Assembly: GCA_016303095.1 (NCBI GenBank)
Contig: JAEDMH010000003.1
Span: 1 to 55,181, forward strand
Reading direction: 5' to 3'
Source of the DNA: Lentisphaeria bacterium
GTDB taxonomy: Bacteria; Verrucomicrobiota; Lentisphaeria; Oligosphaerales; Oligosphaeraceae
Length of the DNA: 55,181 nucleotides
Position numbers and translations under genes: made by a program. Below, piece after piece: positions 7,405 through 16,381 of the stretch. Under the pieces are notes generated by a model. That model searched no databases. It saw only the letters and a program-made list of their open reading frames with translations, and was not told where the DNA came from. The first letter of the stretch is position 1, and each line of letters starts with the position of its first letter.

Positions 7405-9360
7405 CTATTCGGAGAGGTTCAAATCCAGGAGGCCGTTCTTCACCTTTCGATCCAGGTTGAGCCAGAGGACCTGGTCGGCGGCATTGCCGGTGATGACGAA
7501 TTTGCGGACGGCGTCTCCCTCGGAGAGGAAGACATCGTAGTAGCTGTTGAGCATATACTGCCGCGGGGCGGCGCGGTAGCACAGGAGCTGTCCCGCATAG
7601 CGCTGGGCGTCGGCCCGGGCGGAGACCACCTGGGTTTCCTTGTAGGCGCTGGCTTCGTTGAGAATCTGTCGCTGGATGGACTGGGAGATGATCAGATTGC
7701 TGTTGGCCACGGTGCGGGCGTCCTGGACCACCTTTTTCCGGTCCACGGTGGCGCTGGTGATGCGGTCGAAGGCCTCTCCCACGCCGAAGGGGGGATGGAT
7801 GCCTGTGAGGGCCACGTAGACCACTTCCACGCCCAGCTCCATCTCGTCGGCCACGGCCTGGATTCGCTGTTTCAGCACCTCCATGGCCTTTCCCCGGCCG
7901 GGGCCCAGGAGATCGGCCCAGTCGCATTGGATGAAGTATTGGAGGAGTTCCCGTTGGGCGAGATTCTTCAGGATCTCCGCGGCATTCCGGTTCTTGTAGG
8001 CGTAGTTGTAGAGATTATTCACCCGGAAGAAGAGGGGGATGTGGGCGCTGAAGAGTCCCACGCCCTGCTGCCCCATCTGCTGTCCCGTGGCCTGCACGGA
8101 AAGCTCCATGCGCTCCACATTTTTGGCGCCCACCAGGAAATGTCCCTCGTCGGCGTGGTCTTCCTTCACGTTCCAGAGGATGACGGCCTCGTTTTTCTCC
8201 TCCTCCTGCTGTCCGTGCCCGTGTCCGTGTCCATCGTCCTTGGGGGCGGGGGCGTGGGTTTTTTCCTCGTCATGTCCTCCGATGGTGAGTTCCTGGACCT
8301 TGTCGGAGGAGAAGCGGTAGAAATGTTCGAAGGGGTAGGGGAATTTGAAGTAGACGCCGGGGCCCAGGGGTTCGTTGTCGATCACCTTTCCGAAGCGTTC
8401 CCGGAGGGCGGTTTCGGAGGAATCCACCACCACGATGCAGGTCATGAGCCAGAAGGCCAGGACCATGATCATGAAGAGGGGGACGATGGTGCGTTCCAGG
8501 AAGTGGTAGAACCAGGCGTCGGAGACCCGGAATCCGAATTGGTAGTCCAGGGAGTTGGCCACGTTTCGGGCCAGGCTTCCCGGTTCGGTGAAGAGGGAGA
8601 GGAGCCGGCTTTCGGGGAGGGGGCGTTCCTCCTCGTTGGGCATGCGGGGGCGATAGAATTCGATGACGAAGGAGAGGATCATTTCCGCGGCCAGGACGGC
8701 CAGTACGATGAGTCCTGCCTTGGAGAGGGAGCGGTCCAGGCTTTCCTGGAAGCGTTGGAAGTGCCGGCAGAAGTAGATGAAGCTGCCCAGGAGGAAGAGG
8801 AATCCGGTGAGGAGGAGCCAGGCGGCGCCGGGGCGGATCCATCGGCATCCCGGTTCCCGGGAGACGCCGATGAAGAAGCTTCCGGCCACCAGGGTGGCGA
8901 TGCAGCAGCAGAAGGCCAGGATGGCCAGGGAGAGGGGATTCTGCACCACATACTGATAGTCCAGATAGCGGAGGGCGATCCAGCGGTTCAGCACCACCAG
9001 TCCCAGGGCGACGCCCATGGCGACGGTGGCCACGGGGATGAAATACTTGGTGAATTGGAGATTGGCCCGGGTGGCCAGGCGCACGGCCTCGTCCGCGTCC
9101 CCGAAGAGCTCTGTGGAGCCATGCTGGCGGTGATATTCTGCGGCATCCCGTTCCTCCTGGCGTTGCCGTCGCAGGAAGATCACCCGTCCGGCGGCCAGGA
9201 GTCCCATCAGCGCCGTCACCACGGCGGAGATGCAGGCGGGGGTCATGGCCTTGGCATGACCGGATTGCGCCAGGAAGAGACCCACCGCCAGAAAGAGGAT
9301 GCCGCTACAGGTCACGGCAAGCGCCAGATTCCGGGGACGATAGCTGATTTCTTTGATCAT
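7405..9360 (-). CDS. Polytopic HflK-like SPFH protein with His-rich loop
   Basis: First gene of the seven-gene run; 651 residues. Unlike E. coli HflK (one membrane helix), it has about seven predicted membrane segments (roughly 11-32, 40-62, 105-124, 143-166, 178-198, 214-234, 293-313). The SPFH domain then starts at VVDSSETALRERFG. An insertion at about 363-390 is rich in His and acidic residues (His363, His369, His378, His380, His382; GHGHGHG), a plausible metal-binding loop. After it come the usual SPFH beta-strands and the helical region ending near the C-terminus (WLNLDRKVKNGLLDLNLSE). With the P-type ATPase in the same operon, a link to metal handling is possible but inferred. No Shine-Dalgarno. 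Confidence 0.87.
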   Translation of the reverse strand: MIKEISYRPRNLALAVTCSGILFLAVGLFLAQSGHAKAMTPACISAVVTALMGLLAAGRVIFLRRQRQEERDAAEYHRQHGSTELFGDADEAVRLATRANLQFTKYFIPVATVAMGVALGLVVLNRWIALRYLDYQYVVQNPLSLAILAFCCCIATLVAGSFFIGVSREPGCRWIRPGAAWLLLTGFLFLLGSFIYFCRHFQRFQESLDRSLSKAGLIVLAVLAAEMILSFVIEFYRPRMPNEEERPLPESRLLSLFTEPGSLARNVANSLDYQFGFRVSDAWFYHFLERTIVPLFMIMVLAFWLMTCIVVVDSSETALRERFGKVIDNEPLGPGVYFKFPYPFEHFYRFSSDKVQELTIGGHDEEKTHAPAPKDDGHGHGHGQQEEEKNEAVILWNVKEDHADEGHFLVGAKNVERMELSVQATGQQMGQQGVGLFSAHIPLFFRVNNLYNYAYKNRNAAEILKNLAQRELLQYFIQCDWADLLGPGRGKAMEVLKQRIQAVADEMELGVEVVYVALTGIHPPFGVGEAFDRITSATVDRKKVVQDARTVANSNLIISQSIQRQILNEASAYKETQVVSARADAQRYAGQLLCYRAAPRQYMLNSYYDVFLSEGDAVRKFVITGNAADQVLWLNLDRKVKNGLLDLNLSE

Positions 9361-9482
9361 GGGCGAAAGGGGGACGGGGAAAGCCAGGAAAATCCGGGAA
9401 ACAGACCGTGTAATATATCCCGAATTTTCCTAGGCGGGGAGGGGGATTTTCGATTGGAGGGGTTTCCCGGGCGCGTGGTTCC
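9361..9482 (-). promoter_or_regulatory. Likely promoter region of the SPFH/P-ATPase operon
   Basis: This 122-nt gap separates the end of the GH42-like gene from the first SPFH gene. On the minus strand it contains TATATT (complement of 9412-9417) in an otherwise GC-rich stretch, placed about 50 nt before the ATG, which would suit a -10 element. No convincing -35 hexamer lies 16-18 nt upstream. I see no strong terminator hairpin for the preceding gene. Confidence 0.35.
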
Positions 9483-12400
9483 CTAGGGGTGTGGGGATTC
9501 TTCGGGGGCGGGGGTCAGGAGGAAGCCATAGGTTTGGGCCGGGAGGGTGGAGAAGGCGTTGTTTTGTGGGGTGAGGGTGCCGGAGAAGGGTCCCAGAATG
9601 GCTTTCGCCTGGATGCCTGGGGGGAGGCGGAGGGATTTTGTGCCGCCGGTTTTGGTGTAGAGGAAGAGGAGGTCGTTTCCGATCCAGAATTGGTCCTGGT
9701 CCGGATGGGGGGCGTATTGCCAGACGCCGGCTTCCTGGAGGAGATGTTGGTAGAACTCCCGGGGGAGGTTCATCAAGGCGGAGTAGTAGTGGGTGGCGCC
9801 CTGGATTTCCTTGCGGACCACCCAGGGATTTCCCTGGTCGTCCTGGGCCAAGACCTGGGAGAATCCGTCTACGGGGGGGAACCAGGTTCGGGAGGTGCCC
9901 CGGTTTTGGCAGAGGAGGCTTCCGAAGGGGGGGGCGAAGGTGGCGGCGGGGCGGAACTCCTTCTGGAGCAGAGTGGTCTTCAGCCCCAGGAAGTCGCCGT
10001 TGGATTGGGGTGAGGGGGCGGTTCCGGGATAGGCGGCGCCGGCGGCGTAGAGCCAGACCACCGTGGCCTTTTCCCGGGCGAACCGGGCCAGGAGTCCTTC
10101 TCTCTGCTCCCGGGTGAGCACCAGGGTGGGCAGGACAAGGTAGAGTTTTCTGGGAGGGGTGTCCAGGGTGTCGTCCAGGAGATCTTCCAGCAGGAGGCTG
10201 TCGAAGGGGATGGCCAGCTGGTTCATGAGGCCGAAGAGTCCTTCGATGGCATGGGTGAAGATTCCCTGGGCGTCGGGGGGCGTGGTGTAGTAGGGGCTGT
10301 CCACATTGCCCAGGATGGCCACCTGGCAGGGGGTGGTGCCTTTCACGGGGGGGAGGGATTCCCAGATTTGGGTCTGCTCCCGGAGGAGGGACAGGAGAGC
10401 GGGCTCGTAGAGTTCCCCGGCGGTCAGGTCGTACCAGTATCCGGCGATGCCGCAGGCCAGATTCATGGCGAAGGCCCGGTTCAGCTGGCCCACGCTTTCA
10501 TAGGCGGAGGAGGGCTGGGCCACGTAGAGGCGCATGGTGTTGGCCTCGGGGAGGCGGCAATAGGCCGTGCGGTAGTCCATCTCGTTGTAGGTGACCACGC
10601 CATGGAGGGAGAGAGAAGTCCAGGGGTGCATGATGCCGTCGGGATCTCCGGTCTTTCGGCGGGTGTAGCGGGAGGGGGCGCTGAGGAAGTCCACATGGGG
10701 GGATTGGAGGACTTTCTGGAGTCTGTTGTGGCCCACCAGGGGAAGCTGGAGATAGCTGTTGCATCCCAGCTCTGTGAGGTATCCGTAGTAGAAGCCCACG
10801 AGGAGATTTCCCCGGGATTCCTCCTTGATGGCCTGGGCGAAGGCGCAGATGGCTTCCGCCAGGGCGTCGTTCCGGGATTCCAGCCAGTCCATGAGGGGTT
10901 GCTCCTGGGCGGGATCCCGGAGGGTGCCCAGGGCGGCCTGGCTGGCCTTCTGCCAATGGGGAAGGGAGGGGAGGACATCCAAGGTGGCCTGGGGATCGTG
11001 CCAGGCCTCCTGGAGGGCCCGGTCGCTCCCGTATTTCCGCCGGAGATACTCCCGGAAATACTCTTGGTCGCAGCGATTGTAGCCTCCCCAGGAGTAGTTC
11101 TGACGGCTGTCCGTGACGGGCCAGAACCATTCCCCGTTGTGGTTTTCCGCAATGGAGATCCCCCACAGGCGGTTGGCGTAGTGGCGGGTTTTCAGATAGC
11201 GGATGACCGTGCGGATGGCCTGGGAGGCGTCTTCCACCCACTTCCGGGAGGCCAGGCTCTGCATATAGCGGTCGGCGCCGGTGCGGGAGCCGTCGGCGAA
11301 GGTGCAGACCTGGTCGGGATTCTGGTCCAGCCACCAGGCGGGCATCTGGGTGTTGATGTGGAGGGCGAAGACGGCGTCGGGGCAGGCGGCCAGCATGGCG
11401 TCCACCGACTCTTCCAGCTTGGCGTAGTCAAAGTTTCCGGGGGCCTTCCAGCATTCCCCCAGGTCCAGGATCAGGCGGTAGTTGTGGATTCCGGCCTGGG
11501 GGGCCAGGGGCATTTCCTGGAAGCGTCGGCCCCGCACCATGTCGATGGCGTGCCAGAAGCAGGGGTTGATGGTTTTGTCTCCCAGTTGGAGTCTGGGGCG
11601 GGTGCCCAGCTGTTGGAAGGAGGCTTTGAGGAAGGAGGTGGCGGCGCGTGGGGGGGAGGCGAGGAGGCCCAGGGGGCGTTCCTCCTGGATGCCTAGGAAG
11701 TCGTCGTCGGCGGTGAGGCGATAGGTGCCCTCCTCCAAGGGGGGGATGGGATAGGAGAAGGTGAGGGTCTCTCCCACTTTCCACTGGGAGGAGTCGGGGG
11801 TGAGGGGGAGGAGGTATTCCCGGGGGGGCTTTTCCCCCTGGGTGTGGGTGAAGGTGATGCGGAGGAGGGAGCGGGGTTCCGGGGGGAGGGCCAGCACTCG
11901 GGCGGAGAAGGCGCCTGGGACGGGATCGCCTTCCAGGGCCAGCAGGCCCCGGGGGCCGGCATAGCGGTAGCCCGCCCCATTCTTCCAGGGGGCGGTGACA
12001 TGGGGATTGCCCAGGACCACCACCGGCTCCTCAATCTTGCTGGGGATGGTGTGATCCTGGTTCGTCTTGGATTCGCACCGCCAGGATTCGTCCGTGTCGA
12101 AGGTGTAGTCCTTCCCTCCGGATCGGACATAGACATCGGCGACGAAGCCTGCGGCCTGCTCCCCGTTGTAGACCCGGATCTTCATCACGTTCCGCCCCTT
12201 CTTCAGCACGTGGGTGAGATTGGCCCGCTGGGGCACCTGCCAGGTCTCGTTCTTCCCGCAATACTGCCCGTTGATGTAAAGGTAGGCCACATCGTCCGCC
12301 AGATAGGTCATGACGGCGTATTCCGGATCCTCCGGGAGATCGAAGGTGCGCTCCAGCCACATGTTGTAGTAGTTGGGCCCCTCCTCCCTCTGGAACCAAA

Positions 12401-13307
12401 GCCAGGAACCCCGCCACTTTCCGTGGGATTCAAAGCGGGTCCAGTAGGCCGTCTGCTCCAGGACAGGCACGCCGTCGGATTCCCCCAGAAGCTCCCCGTA
12501 GGTCAGAATCATCTCCTCGGGGGTGGTGAAGGCCAGAGGCCCCGACGACCCGGGGGGGAGCTCCTGGGCCGTGCCGGGGATTTCCTGGAGGCGATGATCC
12601 AGGAAGTGGAGGCGGAGGCCGGGATTGGGTCCCTCTCCCCGCCAGGAGAGCTGGCATTGGGCCCGGGGGCGGAGGACGGGGGCGGCCAGGAGGGCGCCCG
12701 GCTCCCGGCGGGCGGCGTTCAGGAAGGCGTTGCGGAAGGGGAGGGCGTCGACGGATTGGAGTTCCAGGCGGGTGCCGTCGGCTCCCATCCAGCGCAGTTC
12801 CCAATTGGTGAGCATGCCCTGCCATGCCGTGTCCTCGGTGGGGATGACCAGGGTGTGCCATTCTCCGTCAGGGATGAGGGATTCGATGGTGGCCTGGTAT
12901 TGGCTTTTCTCCCCTTCCTTCAGAAGATTGCACGAGAATTGGAGGAAGCCGGGCTGGTCGGCCCGGAGGGTGAATTCCAGCTGCCGGATCCGGGAGGTGT
13001 CCCAGTTCTGGGTCATGTTGTAGAAGCCCGAGGGAGCCTCTCCGGCTTGGAGGGCAAGGATGTCCCCGTCGGCGGGGAGGGCAGGGCCGCCAAAGATGGA
13101 CACTTCCTCCCGAAGGCGCGCCCCCTCCAGGCGGTAGCCCTCCTCTAGACGCGTCCGGGCTTCCTGGGAGAGGAGAGAGGCGCCGGCGGCCGTGGCCAGC
13201 AGGGAGGGGGGGAGAGGATTCTCCGCAGGAGCCTGGGCAAGGAGAGAGAGTGTCCCCGTCAGGAGCAGGCAGAGGGCAAGGCGGGCAAGGCGGGAGGAAG
13301 GGTTCAT
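9483..13307 (-). CDS. Secreted GH42-like (beta-galactosidase-type) glycoside hydrolase
   Basis: A 1274-residue exported protein with a Sec signal (LALCLLLTGTLSLLAQA, cleavage near 26). The N-terminal half has beta-sandwich carbohydrate-binding-like regions, including a GH2-type jelly-roll at about 315-400 (YLADDVAYLYINGQYCGKNE). The TIM barrel starts near 580. It carries a candidate acid/base pair Glu721-Asn722 in ISIAENHNGEW and a candidate nucleophile Glu909 in VVTYNEMDYR, spaced as expected for GH42/clan GH-A enzymes. A GH42-type trimerisation domain appears to follow. It probably releases galactosides or related sugars from polysaccharide. It lies next to the rhamnose genes, behind a terminator, so it is likely transcribed separately. 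Exact specificity cannot be read. Confidence 0.8.
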   Translation of the reverse strand: MNPSSRLARLALCLLLTGTLSLLAQAPAENPLPPSLLATAAGASLLSQEARTRLEEGYRLEGARLREEVSIFGGPALPADGDILALQAGEAPSGFYNMTQNWDTSRIRQLEFTLRADQPGFLQFSCNLLKEGEKSQYQATIESLIPDGEWHTLVIPTEDTAWQGMLTNWELRWMGADGTRLELQSVDALPFRNAFLNAARREPGALLAAPVLRPRAQCQLSWRGEGPNPGLRLHFLDHRLQEIPGTAQELPPGSSGPLAFTTPEEMILTYGELLGESDGVPVLEQTAYWTRFESHGKWRGSWLWFQREEGPNYYNMWLERTFDLPEDPEYAVMTYLADDVAYLYINGQYCGKNETWQVPQRANLTHVLKKGRNVMKIRVYNGEQAAGFVADVYVRSGGKDYTFDTDESWRCESKTNQDHTIPSKIEEPVVVLGNPHVTAPWKNGAGYRYAGPRGLLALEGDPVPGAFSARVLALPPEPRSLLRITFTHTQGEKPPREYLLPLTPDSSQWKVGETLTFSYPIPPLEEGTYRLTADDDFLGIQEERPLGLLASPPRAATSFLKASFQQLGTRPRLQLGDKTINPCFWHAIDMVRGRRFQEMPLAPQAGIHNYRLILDLGECWKAPGNFDYAKLEESVDAMLAACPDAVFALHINTQMPAWWLDQNPDQVCTFADGSRTGADRYMQSLASRKWVEDASQAIRTVIRYLKTRHYANRLWGISIAENHNGEWFWPVTDSRQNYSWGGYNRCDQEYFREYLRRKYGSDRALQEAWHDPQATLDVLPSLPHWQKASQAALGTLRDPAQEQPLMDWLESRNDALAEAICAFAQAIKEESRGNLLVGFYYGYLTELGCNSYLQLPLVGHNRLQKVLQSPHVDFLSAPSRYTRRKTGDPDGIMHPWTSLSLHGVVTYNEMDYRTAYCRLPEANTMRLYVAQPSSAYESVGQLNRAFAMNLACGIAGYWYDLTAGELYEPALLSLLREQTQIWESLPPVKGTTPCQVAILGNVDSPYYTTPPDAQGIFTHAIEGLFGLMNQLAIPFDSLLLEDLLDDTLDTPPRKLYLVLPTLVLTREQREGLLARFAREKATVVWLYAAGAAYPGTAPSPQSNGDFLGLKTTLLQKEFRPAATFAPPFGSLLCQNRGTSRTWFPPVDGFSQVLAQDDQGNPWVVRKEIQGATHYYSALMNLPREFYQHLLQEAGVWQYAPHPDQDQFWIGNDLLFLYTKTGGTKSLRLPPGIQAKAILGPFSGTLTPQNNAFSTLPAQTYGFLLTPAPEESPHP

Positions 13308-13319
13308 GGGGGAAAATAG

Positions 13320-13352
13320 AAAAAGCCCCCTTCCGAGCGTGGGGAAAGGGGC
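13320..13352 (-). terminator. Rho-independent terminator of the rhaA-ACT operon
   Basis: On the minus strand the arms GCCCCTTTCC and GGAAGGGGGC (one G-T mismatch) enclose an 8-nt loop and are followed directly by TTTTT. It lies 22 nt after the ACT gene stop and 13 nt before the GH42-like start, so it separates the two transcription units or attenuates read-through. Confidence 0.8.
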
Positions 13353-13373
13353 GATGGAGACGAGGCGGGAAGT

Positions 13374-13955
13374 CTAGATCTCGTTGGTCACCCGGAAGAG
13401 GGCGTCGTGACGCAGACCAATCTCCATGTTCGGCTGGAAGGCCAATTGCATGCTCCTTTGGAGCTTTTGGACATCCAGGGCGGGGGGAATTTGAATCTGC
13501 CAGATCATGGTGTAGATGCCCTCGTGGCTCCGGCTGGAGAGATCCACAATGTTGATGTCCCGCTCTTTCAGATAGGCGGAGAGAGAGGCCACCATGCCCG
13601 GGCGGTCCGGTCCGGAGGCGGTGAGGACGTAGGTATCGTCCCGGGAGACGGGGGCGGTGTCCGTGGCGGATTCGGGGCAGGCCAGAATGCCGAAGGAGGC
13701 TCCCTGGAGGGAGGGGAGGGAGCGGAGGGCCTGGAGAATCTGCTCCTCCTGGGTCTCCTGTCGGAAATCCGCCAGGAGGATCATGGAGAAGTAGCTTTGG
13801 AGGACGCTCTGGCTCACATCCAGGAGGTTGCCTTGGAGGCGCTGGATGGCCGAGGCGACATCCGCCACAATCCCCACCTGGTCCCGGAACATGACTGAGA
13901 TGGCGTAGCGCCGGGTGGCGGCGGGGTGTGGCTCTTGGGCGGAGGTGCTCTTCAT
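13374..13955 (-). CDS. Double ACT-domain protein, GcvR-like
   Basis: A soluble 193-residue protein made of two ACT domains: about 16-85 (YAISVMFRDQVGIVADVASAIQ) and about 102-185 (YVLTASGPDRPGMVASLSAYLKERDINIVDLSS). This is the layout of GcvR-type regulators and of stand-alone ACT-ACT proteins that sense amino acids. There is no DNA-binding domain, so any control would act through a partner. It follows rhaA by 6 nt and is followed by a terminator, so it is the last gene of that operon; a tie to rhamnose metabolism is not obvious. The start follows TTTCCC with no Shine-Dalgarno. Confidence 0.82.
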   Translation of the reverse strand: MKSTSAQEPHPAATRRYAISVMFRDQVGIVADVASAIQRLQGNLLDVSQSVLQSYFSMILLADFRQETQEEQILQALRSLPSLQGASFGILACPESATDTAPVSRDDTYVLTASGPDRPGMVASLSAYLKERDINIVDLSSRSHEGIYTMIWQIQIPPALDVQKLQRSMQLAFQPNMEIGLRHDALFRVTNEI

Positions 13956-13961
13956 GGGAAA

Positions 13962-15236
13962 CTAGCGGGTGCGGGCCACCTTGCGGTCGTAGTCGAAGAG
14001 CTGGTTGATCCAGGCGGTGCCCACGGGGGTGCCCTGACGACGGCAGAATTCGTCGTAGACGGCTTCCCAGGGAGCCCCCTTCAGCTCTTCCAGCAGGGCC
14101 AGCTTCATGGCGTTGTCATTGTCCTTCTCGAACTGGTCCAGGATGGGGGTGGGTTCCAGGAGGGCGTAGAGGAGAGCCTTCTGGGCGGCGCGGGTTCCCA
14201 CCACCCAGGCGCCCAGGCGGTCGATGGCGCCGTCGAAGAAGTCCAGGGCCAGGTAGGTGTTCTTGAGGAAGTGGCAGCGCACCAGCTGGAGGAAGAGGTT
14301 GCGGAGGTCGTCGTTGAAGTTGACCACGTGGTCGGAGTCCCAGCGGATGGGGCGGGAGACGTGGAGGAGGAGTTCGTCCTGGAAGACGGCCACGGAGGAG
14401 ATCTTGTCGTGGATGGATTCGGTGGGGTGGAAGTGTCCCATGTCGAAGGTGATCATCACATCCTTCTGGGGGCGGCTGGCCACGTAGTTCATGTAGAACT
14501 CATGGGATCCCACGGTGTAGTCCTCCAGGCCGATGCCGAAGACCTTGCTCTCCACCCCGTCCCGGATGTAGGCGGGATTCAGGGTTTCGGCGAAGATGCG
14601 GTCGTAGGAGTCCTTGAGGAGTTTCCGGGGGGTGAGGCGATCCACGGGCTGGTCCTTGGCTCCGTCGGGCACCCAGTGGTTGACGATGCAGGGAGAGCCC
14701 TGGGCCTTGCCCATTTCGGCGGCGATGAGGCGGCACTGCTTGTCGTGGCGCACCCAGAAGTCCCGGACTTTGTCATCCCGGTTAGAGAGGGTGTATCCGG
14801 AGTCTGCCAGGGGATGGGCGAAGAAGGAGGGATTGAAATCCAGGGCCACGTTCTGCTCCTTGGCCCAGGCCATCCAGCGGGCGAAGTGCTCGGGGGTGAT
14901 CTGGTCCCGGTCCACCACCTTTCCCTCGGTTTCCGCATAGATGGCATGGAGATTGAAGCGCTTCTTTCCGGGGATGAGTTTCAGAGCGGTTTCCGCATCG
15001 CAGCGCAGTTGTTCCGGGGAGGTGGCGCATCCGGGATAGTTGCCGGTGCTCATGATGCCGCCGCCGCTCACGGCACCCTCGTGCACCTCGAAGCCGTGGA
15101 CATCGTCTCCCTGCCAGCAATGGAGGGAGATGGGGGTGTTGGCCAGGGTCTCCAGGGCTTTTTCGGTGTCCACGCCCAGGTCGGCGAAGGATTTCTTCGC
15201 CAGCTCATAGCGTTGCTGGACTTCGGCGTCGGTCAT
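13962..15236 (-). CDS. rhaA: L-rhamnose isomerase
   Basis: Interconverts L-rhamnose and L-rhamnulose, the first step of rhamnose catabolism, as a Mn-dependent cytosolic TIM-barrel enzyme. The 424-residue product aligns end to end with RhaA in length and in signature segments: ELAKKSFADLGVDTEKAL, SLHCWQGDDVHGFE, NHWVPDGAKDQPVDR, MITFDMGHFHPTESIHDK and the C-terminal GTPVGTAWI. I place the start at 15236 because the sequence from there matches the usual RhaA N-terminus and it follows CTTCCC; ATGs at 15251 and 15254 are possible. It is co-directional with the kinase gene rhaB but separated from it by two unknown secreted proteins. No rhamnulose-phosphate aldolase is present. Confidence 0.96.
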   Translation of the reverse strand: MTDAEVQQRYELAKKSFADLGVDTEKALETLANTPISLHCWQGDDVHGFEVHEGAVSGGGIMSTGNYPGCATSPEQLRCDAETALKLIPGKKRFNLHAIYAETEGKVVDRDQITPEHFARWMAWAKEQNVALDFNPSFFAHPLADSGYTLSNRDDKVRDFWVRHDKQCRLIAAEMGKAQGSPCIVNHWVPDGAKDQPVDRLTPRKLLKDSYDRIFAETLNPAYIRDGVESKVFGIGLEDYTVGSHEFYMNYVASRPQKDVMITFDMGHFHPTESIHDKISSVAVFQDELLLHVSRPIRWDSDHVVNFNDDLRNLFLQLVRCHFLKNTYLALDFFDGAIDRLGAWVVGTRAAQKALLYALLEPTPILDQFEKDNDNAMKLALLEELKGAPWEAVYDEFCRRQGTPVGTAWINQLFDYDRKVARTR

Positions 15237-15301
15237 GGGAAGGAAGTTCATCATAGTTCTCTTGTTTTGTGGTATGGGGTAGAGAGGGGAGAAAGGGGGG
15301 C

Positions 15302-16381
15302 TTAGAGGTTTCCGTGGAGGAGGGGCAGTTCCAGGAGGATTTGCTTCTGGGGGATGCTCCAGCTGTCGGAGAATCGGATTTCCAAGTAGGCCTTGCTGGT
15401 TATTTCCTGGGGGGAGATGGTGAGCAGCCGGGTGAAGGTGGCGCTCTTTCCTGGGGGGATTGCCCCGAAGTAGAAGAGCTTTCCGTGAAGGCCTGCGGTG
15501 CGGGAGAAGCTTCGGGCGATGAGGCAGGAGGTCTGGGCGGAGCCCTGGTTGGTGACCTCCACGGTCAGGGGGAAGGCCTTCCCCGTGGTGGCATAGACCA
15601 TGCCCTTGGGCAGGATGGCCCGGCACTGCAGGGCATCCTGCTCCGGCTTGGACCGGCTGAGGCGGAAGTCCAGCCCGTAGGCCAGCAACACCTCCCCGGC
15701 CTCATCCTCGTCCAGCCGCCGTTCGTCATTCTCCGCCCGCTGGGGCATGGTGCGCCTGATGGGCAGAAGCAGCTCCCCGTATCCCTCTGCCTGGATGTGG
15801 AGCTGGCTGTTGCGGCTGCCCAGGGCGTCAAAGCGGGAGAGGAGATCCAGGCGGTTTTCCGGATCCTGCACCACGCCGTTGGCATCGGTGGTCAAGGAGA
15901 TGCCGTCCAGGAGAACTGTCGTTTGGGCCAGGGGGCCGCCATCCACGAAGCGGATTTGGGGTTTGGCCTCCTCTTCCCAAGTCTCTCCTTCCAGCCGCCG
16001 GTATTCATTGGTGCCTTGGTTGGGGGTGTCTCCCGGGATGAAGGTGCGCAGGTAGGCCTCGTAGATGCGCACCACCCGCAAGGTTTGGCGCTCCAGGATC
16101 TTCAAACTGATGGTAGGCTGGCGGTAGGGGCCGGTGATGGTCAAGGCGGCGGAAAGCTGATATTCCGACTGCTTGTCCCGCACCTCCTCCCGGAGGAAGG
16201 GGCCTTTGCACCGGCTGATGGAGGGATTTTCCCCCCGCTGGGGCGGGGCGAGGCTATCCAGGACCGCGGGGGAGATGCCGATGCCGTCCCCCAGGGGGGG
16301 GGCGGGGGTCTGGGCCAGGAGAGAGGCGGGAAGCAGGAGGAGGGCCAGGAAGAGGGGGGCGAGAGAGGGGAGTCTGGTCAT
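15302..16381 (-). CDS. Secreted protein of unknown function
   Basis: Not recognised as a known enzyme. The 359-residue protein starts with a Sec signal peptide (LFLALLLLPASLLAQ) and has no other membrane segment. The last 150 residues look like all-beta domains; the stretch LTVEVTNQGSAQTSCLIARSFS followed by FYFGAIPPGKSATFTR resembles CARDB-like or transglutaminase-associated Ig folds, where a 'TNxG' turn is typical. It overlaps the upstream gene by 4 nt (ATGA), so the two are translationally coupled and probably work together in the envelope. A Shine-Dalgarno-like AGGAGG lies inside the end of the upstream gene. rhaA follows after 65 nt. Confidence 0.7.
   Translation of the reverse strand: MTRLPSLAPLFLALLLLPASLLAQTPAPPLGDGIGISPAVLDSLAPPQRGENPSISRCKGPFLREEVRDKQSEYQLSAALTITGPYRQPTISLKILERQTLRVVRIYEAYLRTFIPGDTPNQGTNEYRRLEGETWEEEAKPQIRFVDGGPLAQTTVLLDGISLTTDANGVVQDPENRLDLLSRFDALGSRNSQLHIQAEGYGELLLPIRRTMPQRAENDERRLDEDEAGEVLLAYGLDFRLSRSKPEQDALQCRAILPKGMVYATTGKAFPLTVEVTNQGSAQTSCLIARSFSRTAGLHGKLFYFGAIPPGKSATFTRLLTISPQEITSKAYLEIRFSDSWSIPQKQILLELPLLHGNL

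Noticed and set aside
5128..9360. HflK-HflC-FtsH protease module
   Set aside because: No FtsH or other AAA protease gene is present nearby, and there are three SPFH proteins rather than the usual two.
15237..15626. N-terminal extension of rhamnose isomerase upstream of 15236
   Set aside because: The extra sequence overlaps the preceding gene, is Pro/His-rich and does not match RhaA, whose normal N-terminus starts at 15236.
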